Notes: a model not told the origin generated them from the letters alone. 49,482 nt of DNA from Lingula anatina (GCF_001039355.2 NW_019775797.1:149710-199191), one strand, 5' to 3'; positions 1 to 13,289 are shown, counted from the stretch's first letter. Numbers and translations: made by a program.

Positions 1-62
1 CCGGGGTCCAACTAGCCCGGGTCTCCCCTATAATGTCAAATGCAATTCGATAGAAGTAAATG

Positions 63-2361
63 ACTGATCTAAATTAAGTACAAACAAACAAAAGTAACAG
101 TTAGAACCTCGTGAAATGAGTATCTCACAATATGTAATGTCAAGAATACCGTTACACTGTGTTATGTAAAGAAATATGTGTTCAGTTACAGCCTTCAGTT
201 GCGGCCTCCACCGAGAGATGTTCGTTCTTCGAGCAGCGAATTCGAAACAGGCTTTATTTTAGGTTGCTATTATCTGAGTACACGCCCGTGTCAGCAACAC
301 GGAGCTTGCCATTCCAAGGCCCGTCTAGTTTCTTGTCTCGAAATACCCGGCCCCACACTCAGAGTTCTTAAATGTAGGGTCCCCCACTGGACACTCTAAT
401 GTCAGTACGGACAGTCCTAGGACCCCGTGTTTTAATACCGAGAATTTCGTGATCAGCATGCGATTTTATGCACTGAGGAACAAGGAACAATTTCCTTTGG
501 GTTGATTCCATTTAGACCTGAAGTATGCAGCTTAATACAAACGTATATTGTTTAACAAAATTTAAACAACACGACTTCAATGCACCTCCATATATAGTAA
601 GAATAAAATACAGTGTATTCCATCTTTTTTAAATGAAAGACATTTTGTACAACTTAGCATTGATGAATTCCCTTACACTAGTACACACATGGATTCCTAA
701 AAGATAAAGAAATATTCAGTAAGGTACGGAGAAGCAAGATGTATCCTATGGATGCCACTATACAATGGATAAAATTGTTAGCCTTTAGACAAATATCCTG
801 GGGATAGCAGCTGTTTTCAACCATAATATCCGAAACAAAAATAAGTATCTAGCGTTTAGAAAACATCACTTTACCCACCAGATAACTGCCAATAGTATAA
901 CACTTCCATCCAATGATACACTGTACAATGTAGTGTTAACCAAAGGACAGTGTTAACCAGTGTGGATGAAACTGGTCCCAGAAGGACGCTGTGCCGACCA
1001 CCGACACAGTACCGCGTACACAATGATTTCAATGTGTATCGAATATTGGACAGTAGGACTCTAGCTTTCAGATAAAGTTTAGTCAAGGACGTGAATTCAT
1101 TTCTCTTCCTTGGTTTATTATACAGTTGTACTATATGATTGGAGGACACTGTGTGTCGTGAGATGCAGGGTCTGATATCATTACAGTACACCCAATTTCC
1201 ATGTATCACGTACACTACTATCAGGGACCAGTTATTTCAGAAACCAGACCGTCGTACGGACTCATGGAGGACTCTCTACTGCAGGCGTAGGACACCGGTC
1301 TATGTATTGATGACTGTTACGTAGATGCAGGTTTAAACAGGAGTTTTACCTGGACTGCGATGTCTACATGTGTGTCGGAGGCGGAGTCAATGCGAAGGAT
1401 GGATTTATTCTACAGTATCTTTTGTTTCTTTCACGTCTGATTCTCGCATATAATATACCCCCTATTTTATTGTTTTGTGAAGTTTAGGAAATATAGACCT
1501 TGTTTTTCCAGATGTTTCTGGCCCGTGCTAATAATAAATGAATATAAATGAATAACCTCCGGCTAAACAACAACACCAGTCACAATACGTGCCTGTTTTC
1601 ACAGTTCCTACCTTCCGTGCATACAGTAGCAAAAATAAAAAGATAAAATAACACTGAAAGAAACCGATGTGATTCATTTATTTTTTACAACGTAACTTGC
1701 TCGTACCTTTTTGTTCTCAATAAAACGCCAATGACGTGCAGTATTTGTTATCTTTACCCTGGAGACGCTCTCACCTCAAACACGGCCACCTTTTGATTTT
1801 CTTGTCAATGTTTTATTTGTGCATTCAAGACCAGAGGATAACAGTTACTGCTACCGGCGTTTTTTAAACGGAAACTAAACCACTTTTGCTAATGGACAAA
1901 TACAAGCTAGTAAACCAATACAGAGTGTCTCAAAAGCTAGCTGAAATGCAAAGCATGCATCGTTTGTAATAATGCTCTGTTAATAAACATTTCATGTCAA
2001 CTTCTTCTCATACACTAACCAAACTGTAAGTTATACCCGTTAAACAACTGACTCAGCAGAACTAAAAAAATTATAATAATGAATGTAACAATAACAATAA
2101 TAATACGAGAAACTTACTGGGGTAGATTACATAATCAAGGTAAATATACGAAAAACTTCTTTAGCGAACAAAGAAATACAGTAGATATATAATCATAAAT
2201 ATCAGATAAAGTTCAAATACTCATACAAACTTTCATTACCCAGTATTTCTATAGGAGATTCTAAATGGTTTATAAACAATGTTATAACGACAACTAAACA
2301 GCAACAACATATATTGGGCTGACTCGCCCTCGCTGACTCGCCTTGATGAACTACTGATAAT
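63..2361. repeat. Copy A of a 2.3 kb near-identical duplication
   Basis: This segment recurs as copy B at 2364-4701. The offset is 2301 at the left end and 2340 at the right end. In the first ~440 aligned bases I count only four substitutions. Larger differences are a 41-bp stretch present here (around 2119-2159) and absent from B, and a 37-bp unit that is single here and triple in B. No convincing gene lies inside: the best open frame (871-1215, minus) is matched in B by a frame with several amino-acid-changing differences and a shifted C-terminus, which argues against coding. The copy ends exactly at the N at 2362. Confidence 0.95.
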
Positions 2362-2362
2362 N
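2362..2362. other. Single ambiguous base (N) at the copy A/copy B join
   Basis: The only N in the window sits exactly where copy A stops and copy B begins. This suggests a scaffold join or unresolved assembly junction rather than ordinary base uncertainty. Confidence 0.95.
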
Positions 2363-2363
2363 A

Positions 2364-4701
2364 ACTGATCTAAATTAAGTACAAACAAACAAAAGTAACA
2401 GTTAGAACCTCGTGAAATGAGTATCTCACAATATGTAATGTCAAGAATACCGTTACACTGTGTTATGTAAAGAAATATGTGTTCAGTTACAGCCTTCAGT
2501 TGCGGCCTCCACCGAGAGATGTTCGTTCTTCGAGCAGCGAATTCGAAACAGGCTTTATTTTAGGTTGCTATTATCTGAGTACACGCCCGTGTCAGCAACA
2601 CGGAGCTTGCCATTCCAAGGCCCGTCTAGTTTCTTGTCTCGAAATACCGGGCCCCACACTCAGAGTTCTTAAATGTAGGGTCCCCCACTGGACACTCTAA
2701 TGTCGGTACGGACAGTCCTAGGACCCCGTGTTTTAATACCGAGAATTTCGTGATCAGCATGCGATTTTATGCACTGAGGAACAACGAACATTTTCCTTTG
2801 GGTTGATTCCATTTAGACCTGAAGTATGCAGCTTAAAACAAACGTATATTGTTTAAAAAAATTTAAACAACACGACATCAATGCACCTCCATATATAGTA
2901 AGAATAAAATACAGTGTATTCCATCTTTTTTAAATGAAAGACATTTTGTACAACTTAGCATTGATGAATTCCCTTACACTAGTACACACATGGATTCCTA
3001 AAAGATAAAATATATTCAGTAAGGTACGGAGAAGCAAGATGTATCCTGTGGATGCCACTATACAATGGACAAAATTGTTAGCCTTATACAAATATCCTTG
3101 GGATAGCAGCTGTTGCCAACCATAATATCCGAAACAAAAATAAGTATCTAGCGTTTAGAAAACATCACTTTACCCACCAGATAACTGCCAAGAGTATAAC
3201 ACTTCCATCCAATGATAGTGTAAACCAAAGGACAGTGTTAACCAGTGTGGATGAAACTGGTCCCAGAAGGACGCTGTGCCGACCACCGACACAGTACCGC
3301 GTACACAATGATTTCAATGTATATCGAATATTGGACAGTAGGACGCTAGCTTTCAGATAAAGATTAGTCAAGGACGTGAATTCAGTTCTCGTCCTTGGTT
3401 TATTATACAGTTGTACTATATGATTGGAGGACACTGTGTGTCGTGAGATGCAGGGTCTGATATCATTACAGTACACCCAATTTCCATGTATCACGTACAC
3501 TACTATCAGGGTCCAGTTATTTTAGAAACCAGACCGTCGTACGGACTCATGGAGGACTCTCTACTGCAGGCGTAGGACACCGGTCTATGTATTGATGACT
3601 GTTATGGTAGTTATGGTAGATGCAGGTTTTAACAGGAATTTTACCTGGACTGCGATGTCTACACGTGTGTCGGAGGCGGAGTCAATGCGAAGGATAGATT
3701 CATTCTACAGTATCTTTTGTTTCTTTCACGTCTGATTCTCGCATTTAATATACCCCCTATTCTACTGTTTTGTGAAGTTAAGAAGTATAGACCTTGTTTT
3801 TCCAGATGTTTCTGGCCCGTGCTAATAACAACGCGAAAACTTCATTGCAGTATAAATGAATAACCTCCGGCTAAACAACAACACCAGTCACAATACGTGC
3901 CTGTTGTCACAGTTCCTACCCTCCCTGCATACAATAGCAAAAATAAAAAGATAAAATAACCCTAAAAGAAACCGATGTGATTCATTTATTTTTTACAACG
4001 TAACTTGCTCGTACCTTTTTGTTCTCAATAAAACGACAATGACGTGCAGTATTTGTTATCTTTACCCTGGAGACACTCTCACCTCAAACACGGCCACCTT
4101 ACCCTGGAGACACTCTCACCTCAAACACGGCCACCTTACCCTGGAGACACTCTCACCTCAAACACGGCCACCTTTTTATTTTCTTGTCAATGTTTTATTT
4201 GTGAATTCAGGACCAGAGGATAACAGTTACTGCTACCGGCGTTTTTTAAACGGAAACTTAACCACTTTTGCTAATGGACAAATACAAGCTAGTAAACCAA
4301 TACAGAGTGTCTCAAAAGCTAGCTGAAATGCAAAGCATGCATCGTTTGTAATAATGCTCTGTTAATAAACATTTCATGTCAACTTCTTCTCATACACTAA
4401 CCAAACTGTAAGTTATACCCGTTAAACAACTGACTCAGCAGAACTAAAAAAATTATAATAATGAATGTAACAATAACAATAATAATACGAGAAACTTACT
4501 TTAGCGAACAAAGAAATACAGTAGATATATAATCATAAATATCAGATAAAGTTCAAATACTCATACAAACTTTCATTACCCAGTATTTCTATAGGAGATT
4601 CTAAATGGTTTATAAACAATGTTATAACGACAACTAAACAGCAACAACATATATTGGGCTGACTCGCCCTCGCTGACTCGCCTTGATGAACTACTGAAAA
4701 T
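2364..4701. repeat. Copy B of the 2.3 kb near-identical duplication
   Basis: Second copy of the unit at 63-2361. Its right end continues without a break into unique sequence after 4701, whereas copy A is cut off at the N. Differences from A are mostly scattered substitutions plus indels in simple or repetitive sequence, the pattern expected between alleles. Confidence 0.95.
4064..4174. repeat. 37-bp minisatellite, three copies
   Basis: Three tandem copies of a 37-bp unit begin at 4064, 4101 and 4138 (unit start accctggagacactctcacc). Copy A of the larger duplication has one unit near 1759, so the array differs in copy number between the two copies. Confidence 0.9.
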
Positions 4702-5062
4702 CAGTGTAGTGGGTCTAGATGACAGTGATCAGATATTGTCAATTCTCCTTAATCCACCCTGTCATAAAAGTCTCAAAGTAATAGCAGAATTTGTAAAGAC
4801 TGCTGTTAAAATACATAGTTCACCTGAAATCTAGTATATCACAGCCACTTATTGTCAATAATGCTGTGAATAGCTTAATTAATTAATATTATAGCATAAT
4901 TTGCATTAACACATGTATGATTTAACATACTACATATGTAAACATATATAATTGTATATCCATATATATATTGTGTAAATATTGTAGTCTAGAGAGCCTG
5001 CAAATGTATTCACATCATTTAGTGCTCAATAAACTTATTACTTATTATTATTACTTATTACT
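4626..5062 (+). mobile_element. Possible 3' end of a non-LTR retrotransposon
   Basis: An open frame begins just after a stop at 4623-4625 and runs to a TAG near 4834. It ends in leucine-rich helical sequence (part reads ISVVGLDDSDQILSILL) resembling the extreme C-terminal tail of many LINE ORF2 proteins. Downstream lie CTCAATAAA near 5026 and a short (TTA)-rich tail to about 5062, typical of LINE 3' ends. No reverse-transcriptase motif is present, so it would be heavily 5' truncated. It could instead be the last exon of an unrelated gene. Copy A of the upstream duplication is cut inside this frame. Confidence 0.35.
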
Positions 5063-6588
5063 TAACTCGTCTGGCTTCTGATTTGTCACATGAAAAAAAC
5101 AACAGCCCGCGCAGATGGCGACACTAAAAGAGGGAAGAGGGCAAAGGGGGAGGGGAATAGGAGTCGAAACCCTCGCCGATAAGTGTCCACGACAACACGA
5201 ACAGCACGATCTGGTATCAAACTTCAGGACAACAAAAGGAGCACGTCAAAGTCCACATTGTTCACAGTCCCTTGGAACTGTACTAGCAGGCGGCTTTACA
5301 GAACAGCTACCACGCCCAACCACTTCTCCCACTAGGTCCCATTGCTCATTAAAGGTACGGGACTTACCCGCCAAAATGAATTTTCCTCGAAGACAAAACA
5401 AATTTCTCCTACTTATGAAACATCGCTCGACAGTGCAGTGCAGCTAGAAATGATCTTTTATTCCATTTTAATGCAATTGTTCTGCAATTTTTGTTCTGTT
5501 TAGGGCGCCATATATCCCTGTACATTCCAAAAGTAACCATCGACGTCAGGAACTTTAATTTGAGAGGTTTTATGGTTTTAAAGGCCAGAATTGGGAAAGA
5601 TGAGTAGCTTTGCAGGATATGTAGACAAAGAAAAAAATGACTATTGGAGGATTTTCAACCGGTACTGTATACCTTTAAGATAGCGTTTTTTTGAAAGTGG
5701 ATATTAACTTCATGTTTGCTGTTCATCGTGACTGGCGAAAACCTTACCCGACAGTAGATGGCATAGTAGGTCAAAATCAAAAAAGCAAAACCACTAATTT
5801 ATTATTTTTGTTACTTTTATGAAACAAGCTAGATAAGAAAACAACAACAACAACAAACAATAATAATAATAATAATAAACAAATGAAACTCCCCATATCT
5901 CATATTAATGGTGTTAAGTCGTAACGAATATTATCTAACCGTCGTGAATAGCTGCGAAGGTGAAATTGAAAAAGTGAAATGCAAAAATCACAAGACTTAA
6001 CTCAAACAACATCTCGAGTTCAAGCCCCAATCTTTTCATCTCCCCTGTAAAAATACCAGCGTTTGTATTTACCGTGCATTGTAATATGTTTACCACGCCG
6101 CCTTCTACGTCGCGGAGCTCTAACACGCTGGATTCACTTCCACAGAATCGATGCCGATGCACGGACGCTTAGAGCTCTTAGCATTGATCATCCAGGTGAT
6201 AAACTTTTTACTCAGAGACGGATGTTTTCATTATCGGTGACTTTGTTTTTAGAAAGTATTTCCCGAGACAGTTACACGACACACTGTAGAACTGCAACTT
6301 GTAATCTGTATCTGGTCGCTGCTGGTGTCTGGATTGCAGTTATCAGGGTGTGAGTCACGCTCCACGATTACACTGGGTTTGCTGGGGTCCTACTGTACAG
6401 CGTCCCTTGGTGACTTTACATGTACATCTACCTGTCCTCGACGTAGACCTGGCGTTCAAACACTAAGCGTGTCTGCGGTGACCTGTTGTAACTGTGACTA
6501 CTGCAGATACAGCATTGGGTTTTGGTTTTAAACAACAAGAGATTGTTCGTGGCACATTTGTATCAACCCTGTACCATAGTAGATTAAG
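5063..6588. other. Intergenic, upstream of the coiled-coil gene
   Basis: No gene recognised. It holds a GC-richer patch at 5100-5390 with a 110-codon open frame that matches nothing I know, an (AAC/AAT)n run at about 5840-5880, and otherwise AT-rich unique sequence. The promoter of the gene starting at 6589 should lie at the right end, but I see no clear TATA box. Confidence 0.5.
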
Positions 6589-6665
6589 ATGACAGAGAGG
6601 GAGATGTTAGCGGAGGACGTGTCCTTGGACTTAACAGGTAGGACCAGAATACCTAGACCAGAGAG

Positions 6666-6759
<94 letters not shown>

Positions 6760-9700
6760 GAAACGAAATTGGACAATCATTTACATTGAAGCTGTTTGAG
6801 TGCTACTAATGTCTACATGTCATGTATGACAAAGTGGCCATGTCATGTATGGCAAAACAGGAGTCATTCATCGAAGATATACAACTCGGCGACTTGATAG
6901 CAAATTGAGATGAGATCAATATGTTGTTTCTACTAATACAGTCACATAGTTACAATCAGCTGCATGGTTTAACAGCAAAGTTAATATTTACCAATGAGTA
7001 TAATTACCATTGCCTCTGACTGTATTCCCATTCAGTTTAAACCTTGTGCAGATAATCTGTATTTTTACAGTTTATGGGTATAGATCTTATCTGTTTACTT
7101 GTGATATGGAGGCGAGGTTGGTCTCAGGCATATTGCTGGTATTCGTCGTTTATTTTTGGTGTCCAAATCAGACACAGGCATATATGTGAGAGTTTAATGT
7201 GAAGGAAAACAAAGAAGATGAGTTATCTGGCAGCTGAAATTAATCTCGGATATAACCAAAGCAGCTAGAGCGGAGGAGGAAAGTTAACGTTTAGTTTTAG
7301 TTCCCTAGCGGGTCTAATTTTTAACCCCCCCCCCCAAAAAAAAAAGCAACATTACAAGTACATGTTAGTTTTCATGTGGTGTTATGAAGATTTACAAATG
7401 AAATTGATGATGAAGACCCCGTCTCTGTAATTTTATTTGTTTTATAAGCACCAGAAAATTCCTACAGCATAGCCAGTTATATATCAAGAAAAAGAAGCAC
7501 TCAACGACAAAAATAACAACGTTCATCGCATGAATATAACATCTCATAATATCGTGTGTAAAAATGGCAAGTGAAGTCAAGAGAGGAAGAATCAAACCAT
7601 GAATTACGTGGATTATTGACTCCAGTGTTAGGTTATTCAGTCACGCTACCGCTCTGTTAAACATTGACAGTTGACAGTGTCTTTGGCATTGATTTCTGGA
7701 GACTCCACTGAACATCACTCTTTTCAATTCATACCTGACTTTAGCATTAAGTCGACTTGGAGACTTGCAATTGTTCAGGGAAATCACATACTGTTTGCCG
7801 CTAGTGAATCAAATATATTAGCAAAACACTCAAATTAGAAAAGCAGGTAATTAAGCGTTAATTAGATTTCGTATTATGTAAATCAGTCTTTTGTTTTTGA
7901 ATGTCTACAACAAGTAAATTTTGCTTTTCTATGACTTGGGGTATTGGCAGGAGTAGGCTGATTGGGAAAGTACGTCCCCACGGTCTGATTCAATTCCCTG
8001 TGCCTCCCCCCCCCCGGTCTGATCCATCTACCTGTGCCCCCTCTCGGTCCGTAAAGACAAACATTAAACAGCAATGGACGACTCCTGCTGGTCAGTTGGC
8101 CGGGGAGGGGGGGGGGGGAAGAGACACCTATCCTTGCTGTAGTAACTCATGTATACAGTCCAAAAATCCGACATACATGTATTAAACCCAGAAGGTATTC
8201 AGAATTAAACAATCCTTTCTGGTATAATATGAGCAGTGTGTTGACCTGGGCGGTCTATGGCAGCTTTTATCAATGACTCTGTACAGTTTCCGCTTGATCA
8301 GTCCCTCACAACGTTTCTAAGGTGAAATATATTTGAAACAAAACACCTGGTTCAAAACAACCCAGGGAATGCCTTCCAAGCCCCCTGCATTAACAAACAC
8401 ACTAGGACATGTTGATTTGTGCTCGTGTTTCATTGTAGGTATAAATTCCCTGATCTTCACTGCACTTTTCACGGTCAATTTCACGTCATCTGTGTTCAAA
8501 ATAACCTGTTTGTGTAAAGTTTCTGGCCTTTTCAACCATTAAGTAAATCCAATCCTTTTCCAAGACCTGACCCGAGCTAGGCATCAATCGTTTAAATGCA
8601 CCCATTGTTGACGGTCACTGGTGTAATGACCCTCCCCAAGGAGGTGATGTGTTACCAATTGGTTCTATTTGCCTGTCAGTCTGCCTGTCTGTCTGTCCGT
8701 TTGTCTGTCAGTCTGTTTGTCTGTCAGTCTGTCTGTATGTCCGTTTGTCTGTCAGTCTGTCTGTATGTCCGTTTGTCTGTCAGTCTGTTAGCAACTTGAT
8801 GCAAAATCTAAAAGACGAATATTAAATTGGATGAGATTTTTATAAACTGTAGGGAGTGGACCAAGTAGATTTTGGTGGTGGCCCTTTAATTAAGTTATGA
8901 ATCAAAAAGAAGATATAGCTTCCATTTTCGAGGGCTGAGCAAGCTACATATGATCCTGTATGACCTCCATCTTTTGAAGTTGTGTTGGTAAAACAACAAT
9001 ATTTTCAAGCATACTGTATAGCATGGAGTCCAAAGTTAGCAGGTGCTATCTTCTCACAATCTAGTGCCATCATTCGATCAACACAAGAGGTTGATCTTTT
9101 CTCTATGTTTGATTTAAACCATTCACTGCATTAGATGCAGCCAGGTGGCTTATTCCGCTTCAGGTCTAACATTTAGTGCACAAAGTTCTTTTTCATTCAG
9201 AGTACACACGACATACGATCCACCTTACTTGGTGAGACCATATTAGTAAAGAACGTTTGACAGCTTAAGCTGACAAAGACTGAGTTCTCCTATGACTTAC
9301 CTGTCCTCACCTTACATCTTGATTACAGCTGACGGTTCAGTGCAGACATGCAATGTGGAGGCATGTTAACGAACACACTCACGATCAGCTTACCACTACT
9401 TGATTGAATACTCCGTTAATGGCAGTGAGGAGAAAACACAATCACGTGTCGTTTCAAAATTATATGGCTACGCTTTCTTGAAGGAAATCTTCCGTCTATA
9501 ACAAAAAATATTTTGTATTCACCGTTATTGGTTCTTAGCTAATGCCAGACTTGGTGAGGATGCCTTTGCTCTTCAAAATAGTTAAAACATTACCTGAAAT
9601 ATTTTGTAAAGATGTGGTGTATGACTTGACAATGCTTGTTAAAACGGTTAAAATGCACCAATATACTATCACTATCACATATCTTCATGCACCAACACAC

Positions 9701-12229
9701 TTGTAGAATAACCTCACGTTACGCCACACTTCCAAACTCAGGGACAGTTAGTAAAACATTGAGTGCACCCCATGTTACATTGAATTGCTCTCGTCCAAGG
9801 CACTGTGACAGGTATTTGTTCACAATCTTAACATGAATATGTATGAAATGTATGCTTCCCACCACCGTTCAATGATAGGTAAGAATAGTCCTTTTGATAT
9901 ACGACTATGAATACAAAGCGCGTCCAGTTTAAACACATGAGAAGGTCACACATGTACATCTATAAAGTTTGTCGGATATTGTATATTTCTATTTAAGAGG
10001 TATAATCGTCGGAGAAAAAAGAAATAGTTCGCCAAAAACAGTAAAATATAGTGTATCACATTAAGCGTTTTGTTGGAAAGAAGCTAGGCATTGAGCGCAC
10101 GCGTGCTTCTATTTGAAAATATCGAGGACGTAAATGGTTGGTGACGCGTGATCGGATAAACAATCAAACGATTTGCTGTTAAAGTAGTGAAATATTTTAG
10201 AAAGTCAGTCAAACTCCACTTAGCACTGGGGACATACACGAACGGTGGGGATGGTGTGGAATTTGACAAATAAGGCAGGCGAACTATCACGCCTTAATAG
10301 ATGTTATAGATGTTACCCCCGGTTACGGCGAGGGGAGGGAAGTCAAAATCCATGTATGATCAGTGTCAGACAACAACCCATTAGTTATATCTTAGGATGG
10401 TTAATTTCGAAGTAAAAAAATAAGGGAGGGAGAACAAGATGCAATTCTCCATAAAAACGTATTATCTGACCTAATTGATAAAAATGTCCACAGCAAAAAC
10501 AGATTTAATAATGATAGTTGCTTTAAAGAACTTTGTTTTTCAGCGGGTTCCGTAAATCCCTGGGTTCCGCCCTCACGTTGACTTAAGGCCATGCTTTGTG
10601 GGCTATCCACAAAGATTCAGTTCAACCCCATTAAGGAATGTCTTTCTTAGCTTAATGACTGCAGTACAATACTAACATGATCAACAGTACATTAAGATCA
10701 TGCAATATCAATAAGTTGTATTCATTATCGAATTCAGTAATTTCCTTTGGTATACATGTACTTTCAATAGGTTTTATATTTGTGTAAAACTCACTGTTGC
10801 CAGTCACAGTCGACATAGACCGTGTATGTATTTGCTTATTTTCAATGCTTCTACGACAGATTGTGCATTTTGGAATAGACAAACATAAAGAGATTATCCA
10901 CGATGCAAACCCTACATAAATGAAACTTTCAAAAACGGAAAACGGAAATCTCTGTCTGAAGTACGCTTCTTGTGTATACAATCCGTAAAAACACGCCTTG
11001 GAGGTGGTTTTAGTAAAGCGCAACCTCACATTTGCATTAAATATCGAGCCGCGTATTGTATTGTTTTGGCCTCGGTGAATAACGGTTTGTTTTGTTTTTC
11101 ATCGACAGAGACGTGCTATTCGGATCACAATCATTACAAAGCTAAAAAAGTCGCAATTACCTATTATCATTTAGGTATTTATCATTTATTAGATTATATT
11201 GTTCTAAATGACTGATGATTGATTGATCTCGCTTTTACACGATATCAATCAATTCTCCCGATTTTGAAATGTTGTTTCATCCATAAACATCCTTTTTTAT
11301 TTTCAGAATTTTTGAAACGTCACCCGCGCCTCCAAAAGAAACTGAGTTTCCAGGAGCAGACGACACTGGTGGATTTCGTGCGCCAGAAAGCGGTGGAAGT
11401 CTCAGAACACCTGGAGTTGAAGATCCGGGTTTTACAAAGAGAAATCGACCGACTGAAAGACCTTAACGAAGAACAGGAAGAATTCTTCCAGAGCAAAGAG
11501 AAAATCTACCATACAGAAATGGACAGACGCATGCACATTCTGGAATCTCTGAAAAAGAAAAAAGAAAAGGCGCAAAATGGCAGCACCGCGAGTGTCCTAG
11601 ATATTGAAGGTGAAAACCAGAAACTGAGAGCAGAAATAAAGGAGATGGCGTTGCGGATGGCAGATATTGACAGCAAGTGGAAAACTGCCATCAAGGACAA
11701 ACAGCGAATCGAAGAACAGAAAAAGCAACTGGAGATCTATTATACTAGACGAGAATTGGTCATGCGCGAGGAAGTGGAGAAAACGATATCTAGGTCCACC
11801 ATGATAGAGAAGCAGAGAGTGGAGGCGGCTCCTGATCACGTGCTCAAGAAGTCACACGACGAGGAGATGGAACAGCTGGTCAACGAAATCTCGCGACAAA
11901 AGCGCGAAATGTTGGAAAAAGACTTGGCGCTGAAAACTGGGCAGATGGAAATCAAATTTTTGCAGAAACTCCTCGCTTCAGTAGAAAAAGTACATAACAG
12001 TCTTCCCGTTCAGGCAAAAGAATTTCTCAGCGGATCCAAAGTATCATCCCCTCACAAACACATACACGCCCATCTGGGCGCTGCGGATCTGAAGAAAATC
12101 AGGGAAGATCTCTTCCAGCGTGATAAAGAGTTGTCAGATATATTGAAAAAATGCAAAGTACAAGGGATCGATCAGAAAACAAATGATAATGGAAAAGCAA
12201 CGTTACCTACAGATAAAGCGTCTAAATAA
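6589..12229 (+). CDS. Coiled-coil protein of unknown function (two-exon model)
   Basis: The terminal exon (11307-12229) is secure: a pyrimidine-rich tract ending in TTTTCAG precedes it and it ends in TAA. It encodes about 306 residues rich in Glu, Lys, Arg, Gln and Leu with no prolines over long spans, giving a near-continuous coiled coil at roughly residues 42-247. A His-rich patch (HKHIHAH, about 266-272) and a short charged helix follow. Its frame needs one base from an upstream exon. The best candidate first exon is 6589-6637: an ATG in good context, sixteen codons (acidic, starting MTEREMLAEDVSLDLT), then G before a GT donor, giving phase 1 and a 323-residue protein. An alternative is a short exon ending near 9886 at a stronger GTAAGA donor, also phase 1. 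I do not recognise the family; a structural or cytoskeletal/ciliary role is only a guess. Terminal exon confidence is high, first exon about 0.5. Confidence 0.65.
6661..6760. repeat. (GA)n-(GT)n-(GA)n compound microsatellite
   Basis: About 100 bp of GA, then GT, then GA dinucleotides, starting 24 bp after the proposed donor site of the coiled-coil gene. Confidence 0.97.
6761..11306. other. Proposed intron 1 of the coiled-coil gene
   Basis: No coding sequence recognised. Contents: a C-run/A-run near 7326-7346, two imperfect copies of a ~34-bp unit (about 7981 and 8016) with C-runs, a G-run near 8107-8118, the CTGT-rich array at 8671-8790, and unique AT-rich sequence. Open frames such as 10652-11029 (minus, 125 codons) show no family signature and are probably chance. 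Confidence 0.5.
8671..8790. repeat. (CTGT)n-rich low-complexity array
   Basis: Imperfect CTGT/GTCT repeats with a higher-order unit of roughly 28-32 bp (gtttgtctgtcagtctgtct) repeated about three times. Confidence 0.9.
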
Positions 12230-12454
12230 TGCAAATGGTTCATGACATCTGTAAAATACCTGTACAAAAGAATATTGTTTATTTTCTTAAGTACAGACTG
12301 AGTCAAAATGCGGACTAACTAATTCATTCTCCAATTTCTGTATGTGCCTGAATACTGCTTCTTAACTTATTTTTAGGCGGCCCTGAAGTTTACCGCGTCA
12401 GTTACAAATGTTACGCAGTTCTGTTAACTACGTCACATGTCATTCTGCGATACG

Positions 12455-12485
12455 AAAAAAAAAACAAAAAAAAAAAAAAAAAAAA
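12455..12485. repeat. A-rich tract
   Basis: About 30 bases of A interrupted by a single C. No transposon body or target duplication was recognised beside it. Confidence 0.9.
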
Positions 12486-13224
12486 CGAGCGTTTGCGCTC
12501 GAAACATTAATCTTCAGCCAAACTTGTCGTTGACAGCATGCGACGCATATAGAGATTTGTTAACGAAGAAATTGGAACTCGGCAGACTTGAGGTACAGGG
12601 TTGCTTTCTGAGGCGTAGTCTAGTATACATGTACCTATATCTTCAGTGTTAAGATGAGATATTGAGACATGTACGGAGGAGTAGCGCAGTCTACTCCGAC
12701 ATGACATGTAGTTGGGTACAAAAGACACAGACACCTCTTTCTATCAATGCAAGTGTGGACTGAAGCCACAAACTCTCCTACGGTCATTATTACATACACC
12801 CACTGTATATATAAGGGATATGATTGATTGATTAAACATGCATGCGTAGCAAAAGTGGTAATGGTTTTCAAGATACTCCACGAGAATCAAATATCATTTT
12901 GTTTAGGATTAAAACGTGTCTCATTCTGTGAGATGGAGTAATGACCATCTATAGCACTTCAAACTACATCACACCTTATAACTTAATGCATTCATCGTTT
13001 TACAGATATGTTCTAAAGTGGTGTTATAATAACATTTATATATCATAATAAATGATTTACGGATTTCTTTTATCAAAAATGATATCAGTTGCTATATAGC
13101 CTTGAAGCACTTGTCGGAAACTCTACCCAAGATAATCTATCTGTATGATGTACCATTTACTGTTTTACAACTTTAAAAACTCCATGTCTATCAGAAACAA
13201 TTTTTTGCCAGGTTGGCTTTCATA

Positions 13225-13289
13225 TGTATATATTATTATATATATATATATTTATTTAACTGGATATATATATATATATATATTTAACT

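Noticed and set aside
871-1215. 114-codon minus-strand open frame, also present in copy B (3165-3500)
   Set aside because: Substitutions between copies change amino acids freely, an indel alters the C-terminus, and no family signature is visible.
5115-5447. 110-codon plus-strand frame starting MATLKEGRGQ
   Set aside because: Low-complexity start, no recognisable domain and no splice or poly(A) support; frames of this length occur by chance.
6528-6776. Ser/Leu/His-rich frame across the GA/GT repeat
   Set aside because: Pure translation of a dinucleotide microsatellite.
10652-11029. 125-codon minus-strand frame
   Set aside because: No domain, no conservation evidence, overlaps the proposed intron of the coiled-coil gene on the other strand.
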